Part shown: positions 1 through 6,029 of the stretch, piece by piece
How positions within the stretch are numbered: position 1 is the stretch's first letter
Layout of the letters: each line of letters starts with the position of its first letter
Assembly (NCBI GenBank): GCA_009843565.1
Contig: VYDF01000263.1
Span: 1 to 6,029 of the forward strand
Origin: Acidimicrobiia bacterium
GTDB lineage: Bacteria; Actinomycetota; Acidimicrobiia; Acidimicrobiales; Bin134
Direction: 5' to 3'
Length of the DNA: 6,029 bases
Program-made: the position numbers and the translations under genes
The notes under the pieces: model-generated
What the model was told of the DNA's origin: nothing
Database searches by the model: none
What the model saw: the letters and a program-made list of their open reading frames with translations, nothing else

Positions 1-1161
1 GGGTGGCGCTGTTCGGCTGATTCTGGGGTGATCAGCTGGGAAGAGAGCCTGGCCCAGGCATCGGACGAGTCTCCGCCCATCGACATCCCGCCAGTTCCTC
101 ACCTCTTTTACACCTCGGGCACCACCGGGCGGCCCAAGGGCGTGGATGCGCCCCCCGCCCTGTTTCGGGGCGGGGCCACAGTGGCCGAGTACTTCGCCAC
201 CTGTGCTACCCCTAACGCTGCTATCGGCACCCACATGGTGGTTGGGCCGCTTTACCACGCCGGCCCGTTCGCAGCCACCCGCAACCTGATGGGAGGTGCC
301 CCGGTGGTGGTGATGGGCCGGTTCGACGCCGAAGCCACCTTGGCCGCCATCGACCGCCATCGGGTGAACGGCGTGTTCATGGTGCCCACCCACTTCAGCC
401 GATTGCTGGCCTTGCCCGCCGAAGTGAGGAAGCGCTACCGCACCGACAGCCTGGTGTCAGTGACCCACAGCGGGGCCCCGTGCCCGGTGTCAGTGAAGCG
501 AGCCATCATCGAGTGGCTGGGGCCCATCGTGTATGAGGGCTACGGCTCCACTGAGGTAGGCGGTTCGTGCCACATCAACTCGGAGGACTGGTTGGCCCAC
601 CCCGGTTCGGTGGGGCGGCCAGTTGCCCCTTTTGAGGTGCTCATTGTGGACAAGGATGGAAACGAGCTGCCACCGGGACAAGAGGGGCGGGTGTATTTCG
701 TCGACAACACCGGGCGGGGCATCAGCTATCGCAACGCCCCCGAGAAGACGGCGGCCGCCCATCTGCGGCCAGGGGTGTTCACGCTGGGCGAAATCGGCTA
801 CACCGATGACGAGGGATTCTTGTACCTCACCGATCGATTCTCCGACATGGTGGTGTCAGGCGGGGTGAACATCTACCCGGCCGAGACCGAACAGGTGCTA
901 GTGGAGCACCCCGGCGTGGCCGACGTGGCCTGCATCGGGGTGCCCGACGAGGAAATGGGAGAGCAGCTCAAGGCCTTGGTGGTGCCATCCGACTTCGGTC
1001 AGCCGCCTACAGAGCCCGAGATCATCGCCTTTTGCCGCGACCGCATCGCCCACTACAAGTGCCCCCGTTCAGTGGAATTCATCAGCGAAGGCCAGCTGGG
1101 CCGCTCCGCCATGGGCAAAATCAACAAGCAGGCGCTGCGCGCTCCCTACTGGAAGGGCTAG
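1..1161 (+). CDS. AMP-forming acyl-CoA synthetase (FadD-like), 5'-truncated by the window edge
   Basis: Adenylate-forming enzyme of the ANL superfamily. It would activate a carboxylic acid with ATP to an acyl-AMP and then transfer it to CoA in the cytoplasm. The frame is open from base 1, giving 386 codons in view. The P-loop YTSGTTGRPKG lies at about residues 37-47 (bases 109-141). In full-length relatives it sits roughly 150 or more residues in, so the N-terminal part lies outside the window and the GTG at 28 is probably internal. Later motifs appear in the normal order: YEGYGSTE (about 178-185), the hinge region YLTDRFSDMVVSGG (about 275-288), NIYPAE (about 290-295), and the C-terminal GRSAMGK carrying the likely catalytic lysine (about 373). 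The FSD at the hinge replaces the commoner x-K-D. The stop overlaps that of convergent menA. The substrate cannot be read from sequence. A medium- or long-chain fatty acid or another carboxylate is plausible. MenE is possible given the menA neighbour but is not supported by motif or orientation. Confidence 0.93.
   Translation, partial: GWRCSADSGVISWEESLAQASDESPPIDIPPVPHLFYTSGTTGRPKGVDAPPALFRGGATVAEYFATCATPNAAIGTHMVVGPLYHAGPFAATRNLMGGAPVVVMGRFDAEATLAAIDRHRVNGVFMVPTHFSRLLALPAEVRKRYRTDSLVSVTHSGAPCPVSVKRAIIEWLGPIVYEGYGSTEVGGSCHINSEDWLAHPGSVGRPVAPFEVLIVDKDGNELPPGQEGRVYFVDNTGRGISYRNAPEKTAAAHLRPGVFTLGEIGYTDDEGFLYLTDRFSDMVVSGGVNIYPAETEQVLVEHPGVADVACIGVPDEEMGEQLKALVVPSDFGQPPTEPEIIAFCRDRIAHYKCPRSVEFISEGQLGRSAMGKINKQALRAPYWKG
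1158..1161. other. Shared palindromic stop: convergent genes overlap by CTAG
   Basis: The palindrome CTAG provides the TAG stop of the acyl-CoA synthetase on the plus strand (1159-1161) and the TAG stop of menA on the minus strand (1160-1158). The two genes therefore overlap tail to tail by four bases, with no intergenic space for a dedicated terminator. Any termination signal for either gene must lie inside the 3' coding end of the other. Confidence 0.9.
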
Positions 1162-2009
1162 AGCGCAAGACCGACGGTCAGCAGAGTGCCGAGCACCAAG
1201 TGCAAGCGAGCGGTTTGGTTGAGCAGGGGGGCTTTGCTCCCTGAAGATCGGGCGAGATATACAGCGGGCATAGCCAGTGAGAGCGAAGCCAAGGTTAGGG
1301 GCGCCCACGGACGGGCCACTGAGAGCGAGGCTGCAACCCCGATGGCTATCAGCACCAAGGCGGTGTAGAGCCATGCAGTGCCCCGACTTCCCAAGCGCAC
1401 CGCCAAAGTCCGCTTCCCTGCGGACCGATCTTGGGGAATGTCGCGTAGATTGTTGGCCACCAACAGTGCAGAGGCCATCAGGCCCACGGGCACTGAAGCA
1501 GCCACAGCCAACGCGGTCAGCTCTTCGGTGTGCACAAAGGCGGTGCCTGCCGTGGCCACCAGGCCGAAGAACACAAACACAGCCACCTCTCCCAAACCGG
1601 CATAGCCATAGGGGCGCTTTCCCCCGGTGTAGCACCAAGCGGCGATAATGCAGGCCAGGCCCACCCCAATCAGCCAAGGGGCCACCACAACCGCTAAAGC
1701 CAGGCCAGCCACCGCCGCCACTGCGAAGGCTCCGAACGCAGCCCGGCGTACTCGGGCTGGGTCCACCGCTCCCCCGCCCACAAGTCGGGCAGGACCAACC
1801 CGATTGGCGTCGGTACCCCGAATCCCGTCGGAGTAGTCGTTGGCGTAGTTCACTCCAACCTGGAGAGCCACGGCCACCACCAGCGCCACCACCGCCCGCC
1901 ACCAAACCACATCGGGGGCGGCTGCGGCGGTGCCCACCGCCACCGGCACCAGCGCGGCAGGAAGGGTTCGGGGCCGAGCCCCCTGAATCCAGAGCTTCAC
2001 TGCGGCCAA
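1158..2009 (-). CDS. menA: 1,4-dihydroxy-2-naphthoate polyprenyltransferase (MenA)
   Basis: Integral-membrane UbiA-superfamily prenyltransferase. It joins a polyprenyl diphosphate to 1,4-dihydroxy-2-naphthoate, giving demethylmenaquinone, the penultimate step of menaquinone synthesis. The 283-residue length is normal for the family. The two Mg-diphosphate-binding aspartate motifs are visible: NYANDYSDG at 54-62 (Asp58, Asp61) and NNLRDIPQD at 186-194 (Asp190, Asp194). YTGGKRPYGYAGLGE at 127-141 is also typical. Several long hydrophobic stretches (for example about 36-53, 92-125, 141-158, 165-185, 212-231 and 268-283) fit a multi-helix membrane protein. The TTG start at 2009 is chosen because MAAVKLWIQGARPRTLP has the same N-terminal spacing to GARPRTLP as I recall for mycobacterial MenA. 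A GTG at 2000 is an alternative. Neither has a clear Shine-Dalgarno sequence. It is transcribed divergently from the DUF255 gene and convergently with the synthetase. Confidence 0.95.
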   Translation of the reverse strand: MAAVKLWIQGARPRTLPAALVPVAVGTAAAAPDVVWWRAVVALVVAVALQVGVNYANDYSDGIRGTDANRVGPARLVGGGAVDPARVRRAAFGAFAVAAVAGLALAVVVAPWLIGVGLACIIAAWCYTGGKRPYGYAGLGEVAVFVFFGLVATAGTAFVHTEELTALAVAASVPVGLMASALLVANNLRDIPQDRSAGKRTLAVRLGSRGTAWLYTALVLIAIGVAASLSVARPWAPLTLASLSLAMPAVYLARSSGSKAPLLNQTARLHLVLGTLLTVGLAL

Positions 2010-2021
2010 GTCTTGCCGATG

Positions 2022-2054
2022 GCCTGAGTTCGTTAGTGCCTGAGTTCGTTAGTG
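2022..2054. repeat. Exact 16-bp tandem duplication in the menA/DUF255 divergent gap
   Basis: The unit GCCTGAGTTCGTTAGT occurs at 2022-2037 and is repeated immediately at 2038-2053. The match continues one more base at 2054, then breaks. The tract fills most of the 53 bp between the menA start and the ATG of the DUF255 gene. It could be a replication-slippage duplication or a pair of adjacent regulator half-sites between divergent promoters. The 16-bp step is about one and a half helical turns, so adjacent units would lie on roughly opposite helix faces. I see no convincing -35/-10 pair on either strand here. The second copy together with following bases also forms a short CCTGA...TCAGG inverted repeat (2039-2059). 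Confidence 0.85.
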
Positions 2055-2062
2055 TCAGGGCC

Positions 2063-4057
2063 ATGAACCGACTCGGGGCCGAAACCAGCCCCTACCTCCG
2101 CCAGCACGCCGACAATCCGGTGGACTGGTACCCGTGGGGCGAAGAGGCCTTTGCCGCCGCCCGGGCCGCCGACAAGCCCATTTTGTTGTCTGTGGGCTAT
2201 TCGGCCTGCCACTGGTGCCACGTCATGGCCCATGAGTCGTTCGAGGACCCGGAGACGGCCGAGGTTATGAACGAGTTGTTCGTCAACGTCAAAGTGGATC
2301 GGGAGGAGCGCCCCGACGTGGACACCATCTACATGGAGGCGGTGCAGGCGCTAACTGGCCGGGGCGGGTGGCCGATGACCGTGTTCATGACCCCCGACGG
2401 CCGTCCATTCCACGGCGGCACCTACTACCCCAGGGTCAGCCGGGGCCAGATGCCTTCGTTCACCGAGATCATGCACCGGATCCAAGACGTATGGGTCAAC
2501 CGCCGCACCGATGTCGACAACCAGGCCGACCAGCTCACCCAGTCGCTCAACCGCACTGCTCTCATCCAGCCCGATCCCCAACGAGCCCCCGACGGAACCG
2601 ACTCAGAGGCGCTGAACCAGGCAACCACAGCCCTGCGCCAGCAGTACGACGCGGCCTGGGGCGGCTTCGGCGGAGCGCCCAAGTTCCCCCAGACCATGAG
2701 CCACGAGGTGCTGTTGCGCTCCTACCTGCACAGCGGCGACCAGGACGTGCTCAACATGGTGATCAACTCGCTGGACGCCATGGCCTCGGGGGGGATCTAC
2801 GACCATCTGGGCGGCGGTTTCAGCCGCTATTCGGTGGACGCCCAGTGGATCGTGCCCCACTTCGAGAAGATGCTGTACGACAACGCCCTGTTCGCCCGGC
2901 TTTACCTGCACGCCTGGCAGGTGACCGGTCGACCCCGCTTCCGGCAGGTTCTGGACGAGACCATCGGCTTCGTGCTGCGAGACCTGCGCCACAGCAGCGG
3001 CGGGTTTTACTCCGCGCTCGACGCCGACTCCGAGGGCGAGGAGGGCCGGTTTTACGTGTGGACCCCCGATCAGATCACCTCGGTGCTGGGCGACGACGCG
3101 GCCGAGTTCATGGGGTGGTTCGGGGTGACCGAGGCCGGCAACTTCGAGGGCCATAACATTCTGTGGCGCCCGGTGCGGGGCGATCTGCTGCGCTCCGCCA
3201 ATGTTGAGCTGAGCCGCGAGAGGCTCCTGTCGGCCCGCAACCTGCGCATATCGCCGGGCCTGGACGACAAGGTGCTGTTGGAGTGGAACGGCCTCATGCT
3301 GGCTGCACTGGCCGAGGCCGCGGCGGCCACTGGCAACCAGCAATGGATGGAGGCGGCCATCAAGAACGGCGGCTTTCTGCTCGACCGGTTGCGGCGGCCA
3401 GACGGCCGCTGGCTGCGCTCCTGGCAGGCGGGCGACGGCGACCGCCCGGCTCAGGCCCGCCACTTGGCCTACGCCGCCGACTATGCGGCGGCAGCCGATG
3501 CCTTCACCCGCCTCGGCGAAGCTTCCGGTCAAGCCCGCTGGGTGGACGAGGCCGTGCAAGCGGCCGACGGGCTGTTGGAACTGTTTTGGGACCACGAGCG
3601 GGGCGGCGTGTTCACCACCGGCAGTGACGCAGAGGAACTGATTTGCCGGCCCAAGGAGATCACCGACAACGCCGTACCCTCGGCCAACAGCGCCGCTGCG
3701 GTGGCCCTGCTCAGGTTGGGGACGCTCACCGGCAAATCCCACTATCTGGACCGGGCCCAAGACATCTTGGCGCTGCTGGGCGATGTGGCTGCCAACCACC
3801 CCAGCGGTTTCGGCCACCTACTTGAGGCGACCGATATGAATGCAACCGGATTGACCGAGGTGGTAATCGGCGGCGACCGTCCCGATCTGGTGGAAGCGGT
3901 GCGGGAGGGCTACCGGCCCAACACTGTGCTGGCTTGGGGCGAGCCCTACAGCTCGCCACTGTGGGAGGGCCGCACCGATGGTCTGGCCTACGTGTGTCGC
4001 CACTACACCTGCGAGGCCCCGGTCTCCACCGCTGAGGACCTGCTGGCCCGACTCTGA
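2063..4057 (+). CDS. DUF255 thioredoxin-domain protein (YyaL / spermatogenesis-associated protein 20 family)
   Basis: Conserved 664-residue protein, close to the usual family length. The N-terminal thioredoxin-like domain (about 1-170) opens with the family signature ETSPYLRQHADNPVDWYPWG (7-26). It carries a CHWC redox-type motif (Cys49, Cys52), then DREERPDVD (79-87), GGWPMTVF (101-108) and PFHGGTYYP (115-123). The remainder resembles an (alpha/alpha)6 toroid of the glycosidase/epimerase type, with GGFGGAPKFP, LGGGFSRYSVDAQWIVPHFE, MLYDN and SALDADSEGEEG blocks all present. The biochemical role of this widespread family is not established; no signal peptide is seen, so it is probably cytoplasmic. 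The ATG at 2063 is preferred over an in-frame GTG at 2036 because family members begin a few residues before the NxLxxETSPYL block, and the extra nine codons of the GTG form are encoded mainly by the 16-bp repeat. Only a weak AGGG sits very close to the ATG. The next gene follows in the same direction after about 60 bp, so co-transcription is possible. Confidence 0.93.
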   Translation: MNRLGAETSPYLRQHADNPVDWYPWGEEAFAAARAADKPILLSVGYSACHWCHVMAHESFEDPETAEVMNELFVNVKVDREERPDVDTIYMEAVQALTGRGGWPMTVFMTPDGRPFHGGTYYPRVSRGQMPSFTEIMHRIQDVWVNRRTDVDNQADQLTQSLNRTALIQPDPQRAPDGTDSEALNQATTALRQQYDAAWGGFGGAPKFPQTMSHEVLLRSYLHSGDQDVLNMVINSLDAMASGGIYDHLGGGFSRYSVDAQWIVPHFEKMLYDNALFARLYLHAWQVTGRPRFRQVLDETIGFVLRDLRHSSGGFYSALDADSEGEEGRFYVWTPDQITSVLGDDAAEFMGWFGVTEAGNFEGHNILWRPVRGDLLRSANVELSRERLLSARNLRISPGLDDKVLLEWNGLMLAALAEAAAATGNQQWMEAAIKNGGFLLDRLRRPDGRWLRSWQAGDGDRPAQARHLAYAADYAAAADAFTRLGEASGQARWVDEAVQAADGLLELFWDHERGGVFTTGSDAEELICRPKEITDNAVPSANSAAAVALLRLGTLTGKSHYLDRAQDILALLGDVAANHPSGFGHLLEATDMNATGLTEVVIGGDRPDLVEAVREGYRPNTVLAWGEPYSSPLWEGRTDGLAYVCRHYTCEAPVSTAEDLLARL

Positions 4058-4106
4058 CCCAGGCGGCGAGACCATCGGAGAGGAGACCAAGCCCAAGGCC
4101 ATGACC

Positions 4107-4111
4107 AGGAG
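4107..4111 (+). promoter_or_regulatory. Shine-Dalgarno AGGAG deciding the SGNH-repeat protein start
   Basis: AGGAG at 4107-4111 lies seven bases before the ATG at 4119, a near-ideal spacing. The upstream in-frame ATG at 4101 has its nearest strong purine run, AGGAG at 4081-4085, fifteen bases away, which is too far for efficient pairing. This favours initiation at 4119, with 4101 (six residues longer) as the alternative. Confidence 0.55.
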
Positions 4112-4118
4112 CAAGAAC

Positions 4119-6029
4119 ATGGGCAGGCGCATATCGCTGGCGGCCCTCCTCTGTCTTGTTTCGGCCGCTTTGTTGACCAGCGGAAAGCTGGTTGAGATAG
4201 CAGAGCGTCAACCGCTGGGTGACAGCCGCGACCGCTGGGTGGATATGGCTGAAGCAGTGGACCGCGCCGCCAACTTCCTATCCCTCAACCGGCCCTATGA
4301 CCTGATCGCCGACTGGCGGGGACTGGGACAAGATGTGGGAGAACGTCTGGACACCGTCGCCGAGGTGGTGGAGGCGATGGAGGACACAGGCAACGATCAA
4401 CCCCCAGAGGCGTCAGATGCATCCGCTGATGTCGATGACCGCGATGATAAGGAGTCAATAGAGGTTGCTTCAGAATTCTACGTGGTCTCCCCCGACCAGC
4501 CATTGCGAGTGCATGTGGCCGGCGACAGCCAGGCCGATGATGTGGGGCACACGCTGGAGGCAGTCTCCGGAGGGGTGTTCGATGTAACAGTCAATAGTAG
4601 GAACTCGACCAATTTGGTTCGGCCCGACTACTTCAATTGGCCGGCAGAGCTGTTGAAGGTGTCCATTCGAGACGATCCCGACGTGGTGGTGCTGTTTCTC
4701 GGGGCCAGTGAATGGCAGAACATGGAGACCAGAAACGGCAGCCTGGTCGAACCGGGGACGCCAGAGTGGCTGGAAGAGTGGTCGTGGCGTTTGAGCGTGG
4801 TCCTCGACATACTCGCTGCCGATCATCGACTCGTCGTTTGGGTTGGTCTACCGCCGATGCGCCTTGGGTGGAGCGTTGCCGGTGTTCCGGCCATCAATGA
4901 GGCTGCCGCGTCGGTGGTCGCAGCCTTTCCCCAGGCGGTGATGATCGACATATGGGACCTGTTCGGAGGAGAGGCATACACAGAGAAAGTGGCGCCGCCG
5001 GCTGGCGGTACGCCGGTGCGGGTTCGCATGGACGACGGAATACATCTGAATCGCACGGGATCGTCGTGGGTGTCTGGAGAGGTGGTGCAGGCTGTTGCCG
5101 CAGTATGGCAAGGCATGTGCGGCTATGCCGCAGAAGACGGCGACATTTGCTGGAGGGTGAAGGAGGGCTTGAGCCGGGACGGCGAAGAGGGCACTCAAGC
5201 GCTGGAAACCTGTGCTGAGCTGCCCGGCGGGGAACTCGTCTGCTGGCCGAATGACAGGGCAGCGCCGATATTCAAGCCCCAGGGAGAATTCGTGTCGGTG
5301 TCGGCCAGCTGGAACCAGGTCTGCGCCCTGAGGGCTGCCGATTCAACCGCGGCATGCTGGGGCGATGACCTGGACGGCCGAGCCAACATACCGGAGGGCC
5401 CATTCGAGTCGATCGTGGCCGGAGCGTGGCACGCCTGCGGGATCAGACCCTCTGGGCAGGTGGAGTGCTGGGGCACGCCGGTGGCGAATATGGCGGTTCC
5501 CCCAGCCGGAACCTTTGTCGAGGTCACGATCGGCGAGCGCCATTCATGTGCCATCACTTCTGAGGGGAGCGTCACCTGTTGGGGTGACAACGCCCGCAAT
5601 CGCAGCGCCGTCCCCGATATCGAATTCGCCATGGTTAGCGCGGGACGGTGGCATTCCTGCGGGATTCTTCCCAACCTGTCTGCGGTCTGCTGGGGAGACA
5701 ATGCCTACGGTCAGGCGGACCCACCCGACGGGCAGTTCAAGTGGTTGAGCGCGGGCGAAATCCACTCTTGCGGGCTGAGGACAGACGGAACAGTCGACTG
5801 CTGGGGGGCGAATCTGTACGGTGAAACCGAGGCCCCCGACGGAGAGTTCGCGTCGGTGGCCACCGGGGAGCGACATACGTGCGGCTTGATGGCCAATGGA
5901 GATGCCGTATGTTGGGGCAACAACGACCACGGGCGGGCGGAACCGCCTGACGGCGCATTCTTGGCGGTGGACGCCGGGGGGAACATCTCCTGCGGTATAC
6001 GCCCTGACCAGAGCGTGGAGTGTTGGGGG
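4119..6029 (+). CDS. Secreted/anchored DUF459-like SGNH hydrolase fused to Cys-rich RCC1-like repeats, 3'-truncated
   Basis: Open frame of 637 codons running off the right edge without a stop. Residues 1-4 (MGRR) plus hydrophobic 5-21 form a signal peptide or N-terminal anchor, with no lipobox or clear AxA cleavage site. Residues about 22-85 are polar and probably helical, and 89-118 is an acidic, Asp/Glu/Ser-rich linker. An SGNH-like domain follows (about 120-333). Block I is VAGDSQADDVG (nucleophile candidate Ser137). RPDYFNWP (168-175) resembles DUF459 proteins, block III is LGASEWQ (194-200), and the final block is DGIHLN with Asp306 and His309. From residue 365, eight RCC1-like units of about 37 residues follow, each with Cys-x9/10-Cys-Trp and a G-x2-HxC lead-in. 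DUF459/SGNH relatives are typically extracytoplasmic and often linked to acyl-group transfer or removal on cell-surface polymers. The repeats probably form a beta-propeller for binding. Substrate and activity are unknown. The start at 4119 rests on the AGGAG spacing. The gene lies about 60 bp after the DUF255 gene on the same strand. Confidence 0.85.
   Translation, partial: MGRRISLAALLCLVSAALLTSGKLVEIAERQPLGDSRDRWVDMAEAVDRAANFLSLNRPYDLIADWRGLGQDVGERLDTVAEVVEAMEDTGNDQPPEASDASADVDDRDDKESIEVASEFYVVSPDQPLRVHVAGDSQADDVGHTLEAVSGGVFDVTVNSRNSTNLVRPDYFNWPAELLKVSIRDDPDVVVLFLGASEWQNMETRNGSLVEPGTPEWLEEWSWRLSVVLDILAADHRLVVWVGLPPMRLGWSVAGVPAINEAAASVVAAFPQAVMIDIWDLFGGEAYTEKVAPPAGGTPVRVRMDDGIHLNRTGSSWVSGEVVQAVAAVWQGMCGYAAEDGDICWRVKEGLSRDGEEGTQALETCAELPGGELVCWPNDRAAPIFKPQGEFVSVSASWNQVCALRAADSTAACWGDDLDGRANIPEGPFESIVAGAWHACGIRPSGQVECWGTPVANMAVPPAGTFVEVTIGERHSCAITSEGSVTCWGDNARNRSAVPDIEFAMVSAGRWHSCGILPNLSAVCWGDNAYGQADPPDGQFKWLSAGEIHSCGLRTDGTVDCWGANLYGETEAPDGEFASVATGERHTCGLMANGDAVCWGNNDHGRAEPPDGAFLAVDAGGNISCGIRPDQSVECWG
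5211..6029 (+). repeat. In-frame 111-bp periodic region encoding 37-residue RCC1-like Cys-pair repeats
   Basis: First cysteines of successive units fall at residues 365, 402, 440, 477, 514, 551, 588 and 625 of the SGNH fusion protein. Spacing is 37, 38, 37, 37, 37, 37 and 37 residues (111 bp, one 114 bp). Partner cysteines, each followed by Trp, are at 375, 413, 450, 487, 524, 561, 598 and 635. The later units share the pattern AG-x2-H-S/T-C-G-I/L ... V-x-C-W-G-D/N-N ... P-P-D-G-x-F. At DNA level the units are diverged, with mixed TGC and TGT cysteine codons and varied intervening sequence. This is therefore an old protein repeat rather than a recent tandem DNA expansion. The array is still running at the window edge, so eight is a minimum. 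Confidence 0.9.

Noticed and set aside
1..1161. Assignment of the acyl-CoA synthetase as MenE
   Set aside because: It is next to menA, but the genes are convergent rather than co-operonic. The visible sequence has only general ANL-family motifs, and the P-loop position implies a longer FadD-like protein.
1169..1179. Short hairpin GACCGACGGTC near the convergent stops as a terminator
   Set aside because: The stem is only four to five base pairs with no following T-tract on either strand, and it lies inside the menA coding end.
2039..2059. CCTGA...TCAGG inverted repeat as an operator
   Set aside because: Five-base arms separated by eleven bases are weak. The pairing follows largely from the tandem repeat unit, so it is not listed as a separate site.
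2036..2062. GTG at 2036 as the start of the DUF255 protein
   Set aside because: The nine extra codons come mainly from the 16-bp duplication, lack similarity to family N-termini and have no upstream Shine-Dalgarno. The ATG at 2063 gives the usual short lead-in to the ETSPYL block.
1069..2064. 331-codon minus-strand frame overlapping menA
   Set aside because: It is an out-of-frame reading of menA and adjacent sequence, with Gly/Arg/Ser-rich low-complexity translation and no domain. The menA frame has both prenyltransferase aspartate motifs.
2603..3817. 404-codon open frame antisense to the DUF255 gene
   Set aside because: It lies wholly opposite a conserved gene with intact family motifs. 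Its composition (Gly/Val/Gln/His-rich) is that expected from the complement of GC-rich codons, and no recognisable domain is seen.
4058..4118. Terminator or promoter between the DUF255 and SGNH-fusion genes
   Set aside because: No stem-loop with T-run and no credible -35/-10 pair is visible. Only purine-rich AGGAG runs are seen, which fit ribosome binding.
5195..5701. Minus-strand frames opposite the repeat region
   Set aside because: The regular repeated appearance comes from the plus-strand 37-residue units. Open minus frames are the complement of a periodic GC-rich coding region.
5211..6029. CRISPR array or recent DNA tandem repeat
   Set aside because: The 111-bp period is a protein-level repeat in one continuous frame with diverged nucleotides. 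There are no conserved short direct repeats with unique spacers.

Overview
The window is GC-rich with G/C-biased third codon positions. It carries a menaquinone prenyltransferase whose sequence closely follows the actinobacterial MenA pattern. Together with a secreted protein built of cysteine-paired RCC1-like repeats, this suggests a high-GC actinobacterium, possibly of the Acidimicrobiia type. The lineage is an inference from sequence style, not a database match.

Layout: (1) 1-1161 (+) is the C-terminal two thirds of an AMP-forming acyl-CoA synthetase cut by the left window edge. (2) 1158-2009 (-) is menA, convergent with the synthetase; the two stop codons share one CTAG tetranucleotide. 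(3) 2010-2062 is a short divergent intergenic gap holding an exact 16-bp tandem duplication. (4) 2063-4057 (+) is a full-length DUF255/YyaL-type protein with a thioredoxin-like N-terminal domain and an (alpha/alpha)6-type C-terminal domain. (5) From 4119 (alternative start 4101) to the right edge (+) an uninterrupted reading frame encodes an exported or membrane-anchored protein. It joins a DUF459-like SGNH-hydrolase domain to at least eight 37-residue RCC1-like repeats, each with a Cys-x9/10-Cys-Trp hairpin signature. This gene has no stop codon in the window.

The first three genes look like ordinary metabolic or housekeeping genes: acyl activation, menaquinone synthesis and a conserved thioredoxin-fold protein. 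They do not form an obvious single pathway. The last gene is the most unusual. Its SGNH domain keeps the Ser and the Asp-x-x-His of the catalytic triad, but the positions expected to form the oxyanion hole appear substituted. It is coupled to a very regular, probably disulfide-stabilised propeller. No RNA genes, CRISPR arrays, insertion sequences or convincing terminators were seen.
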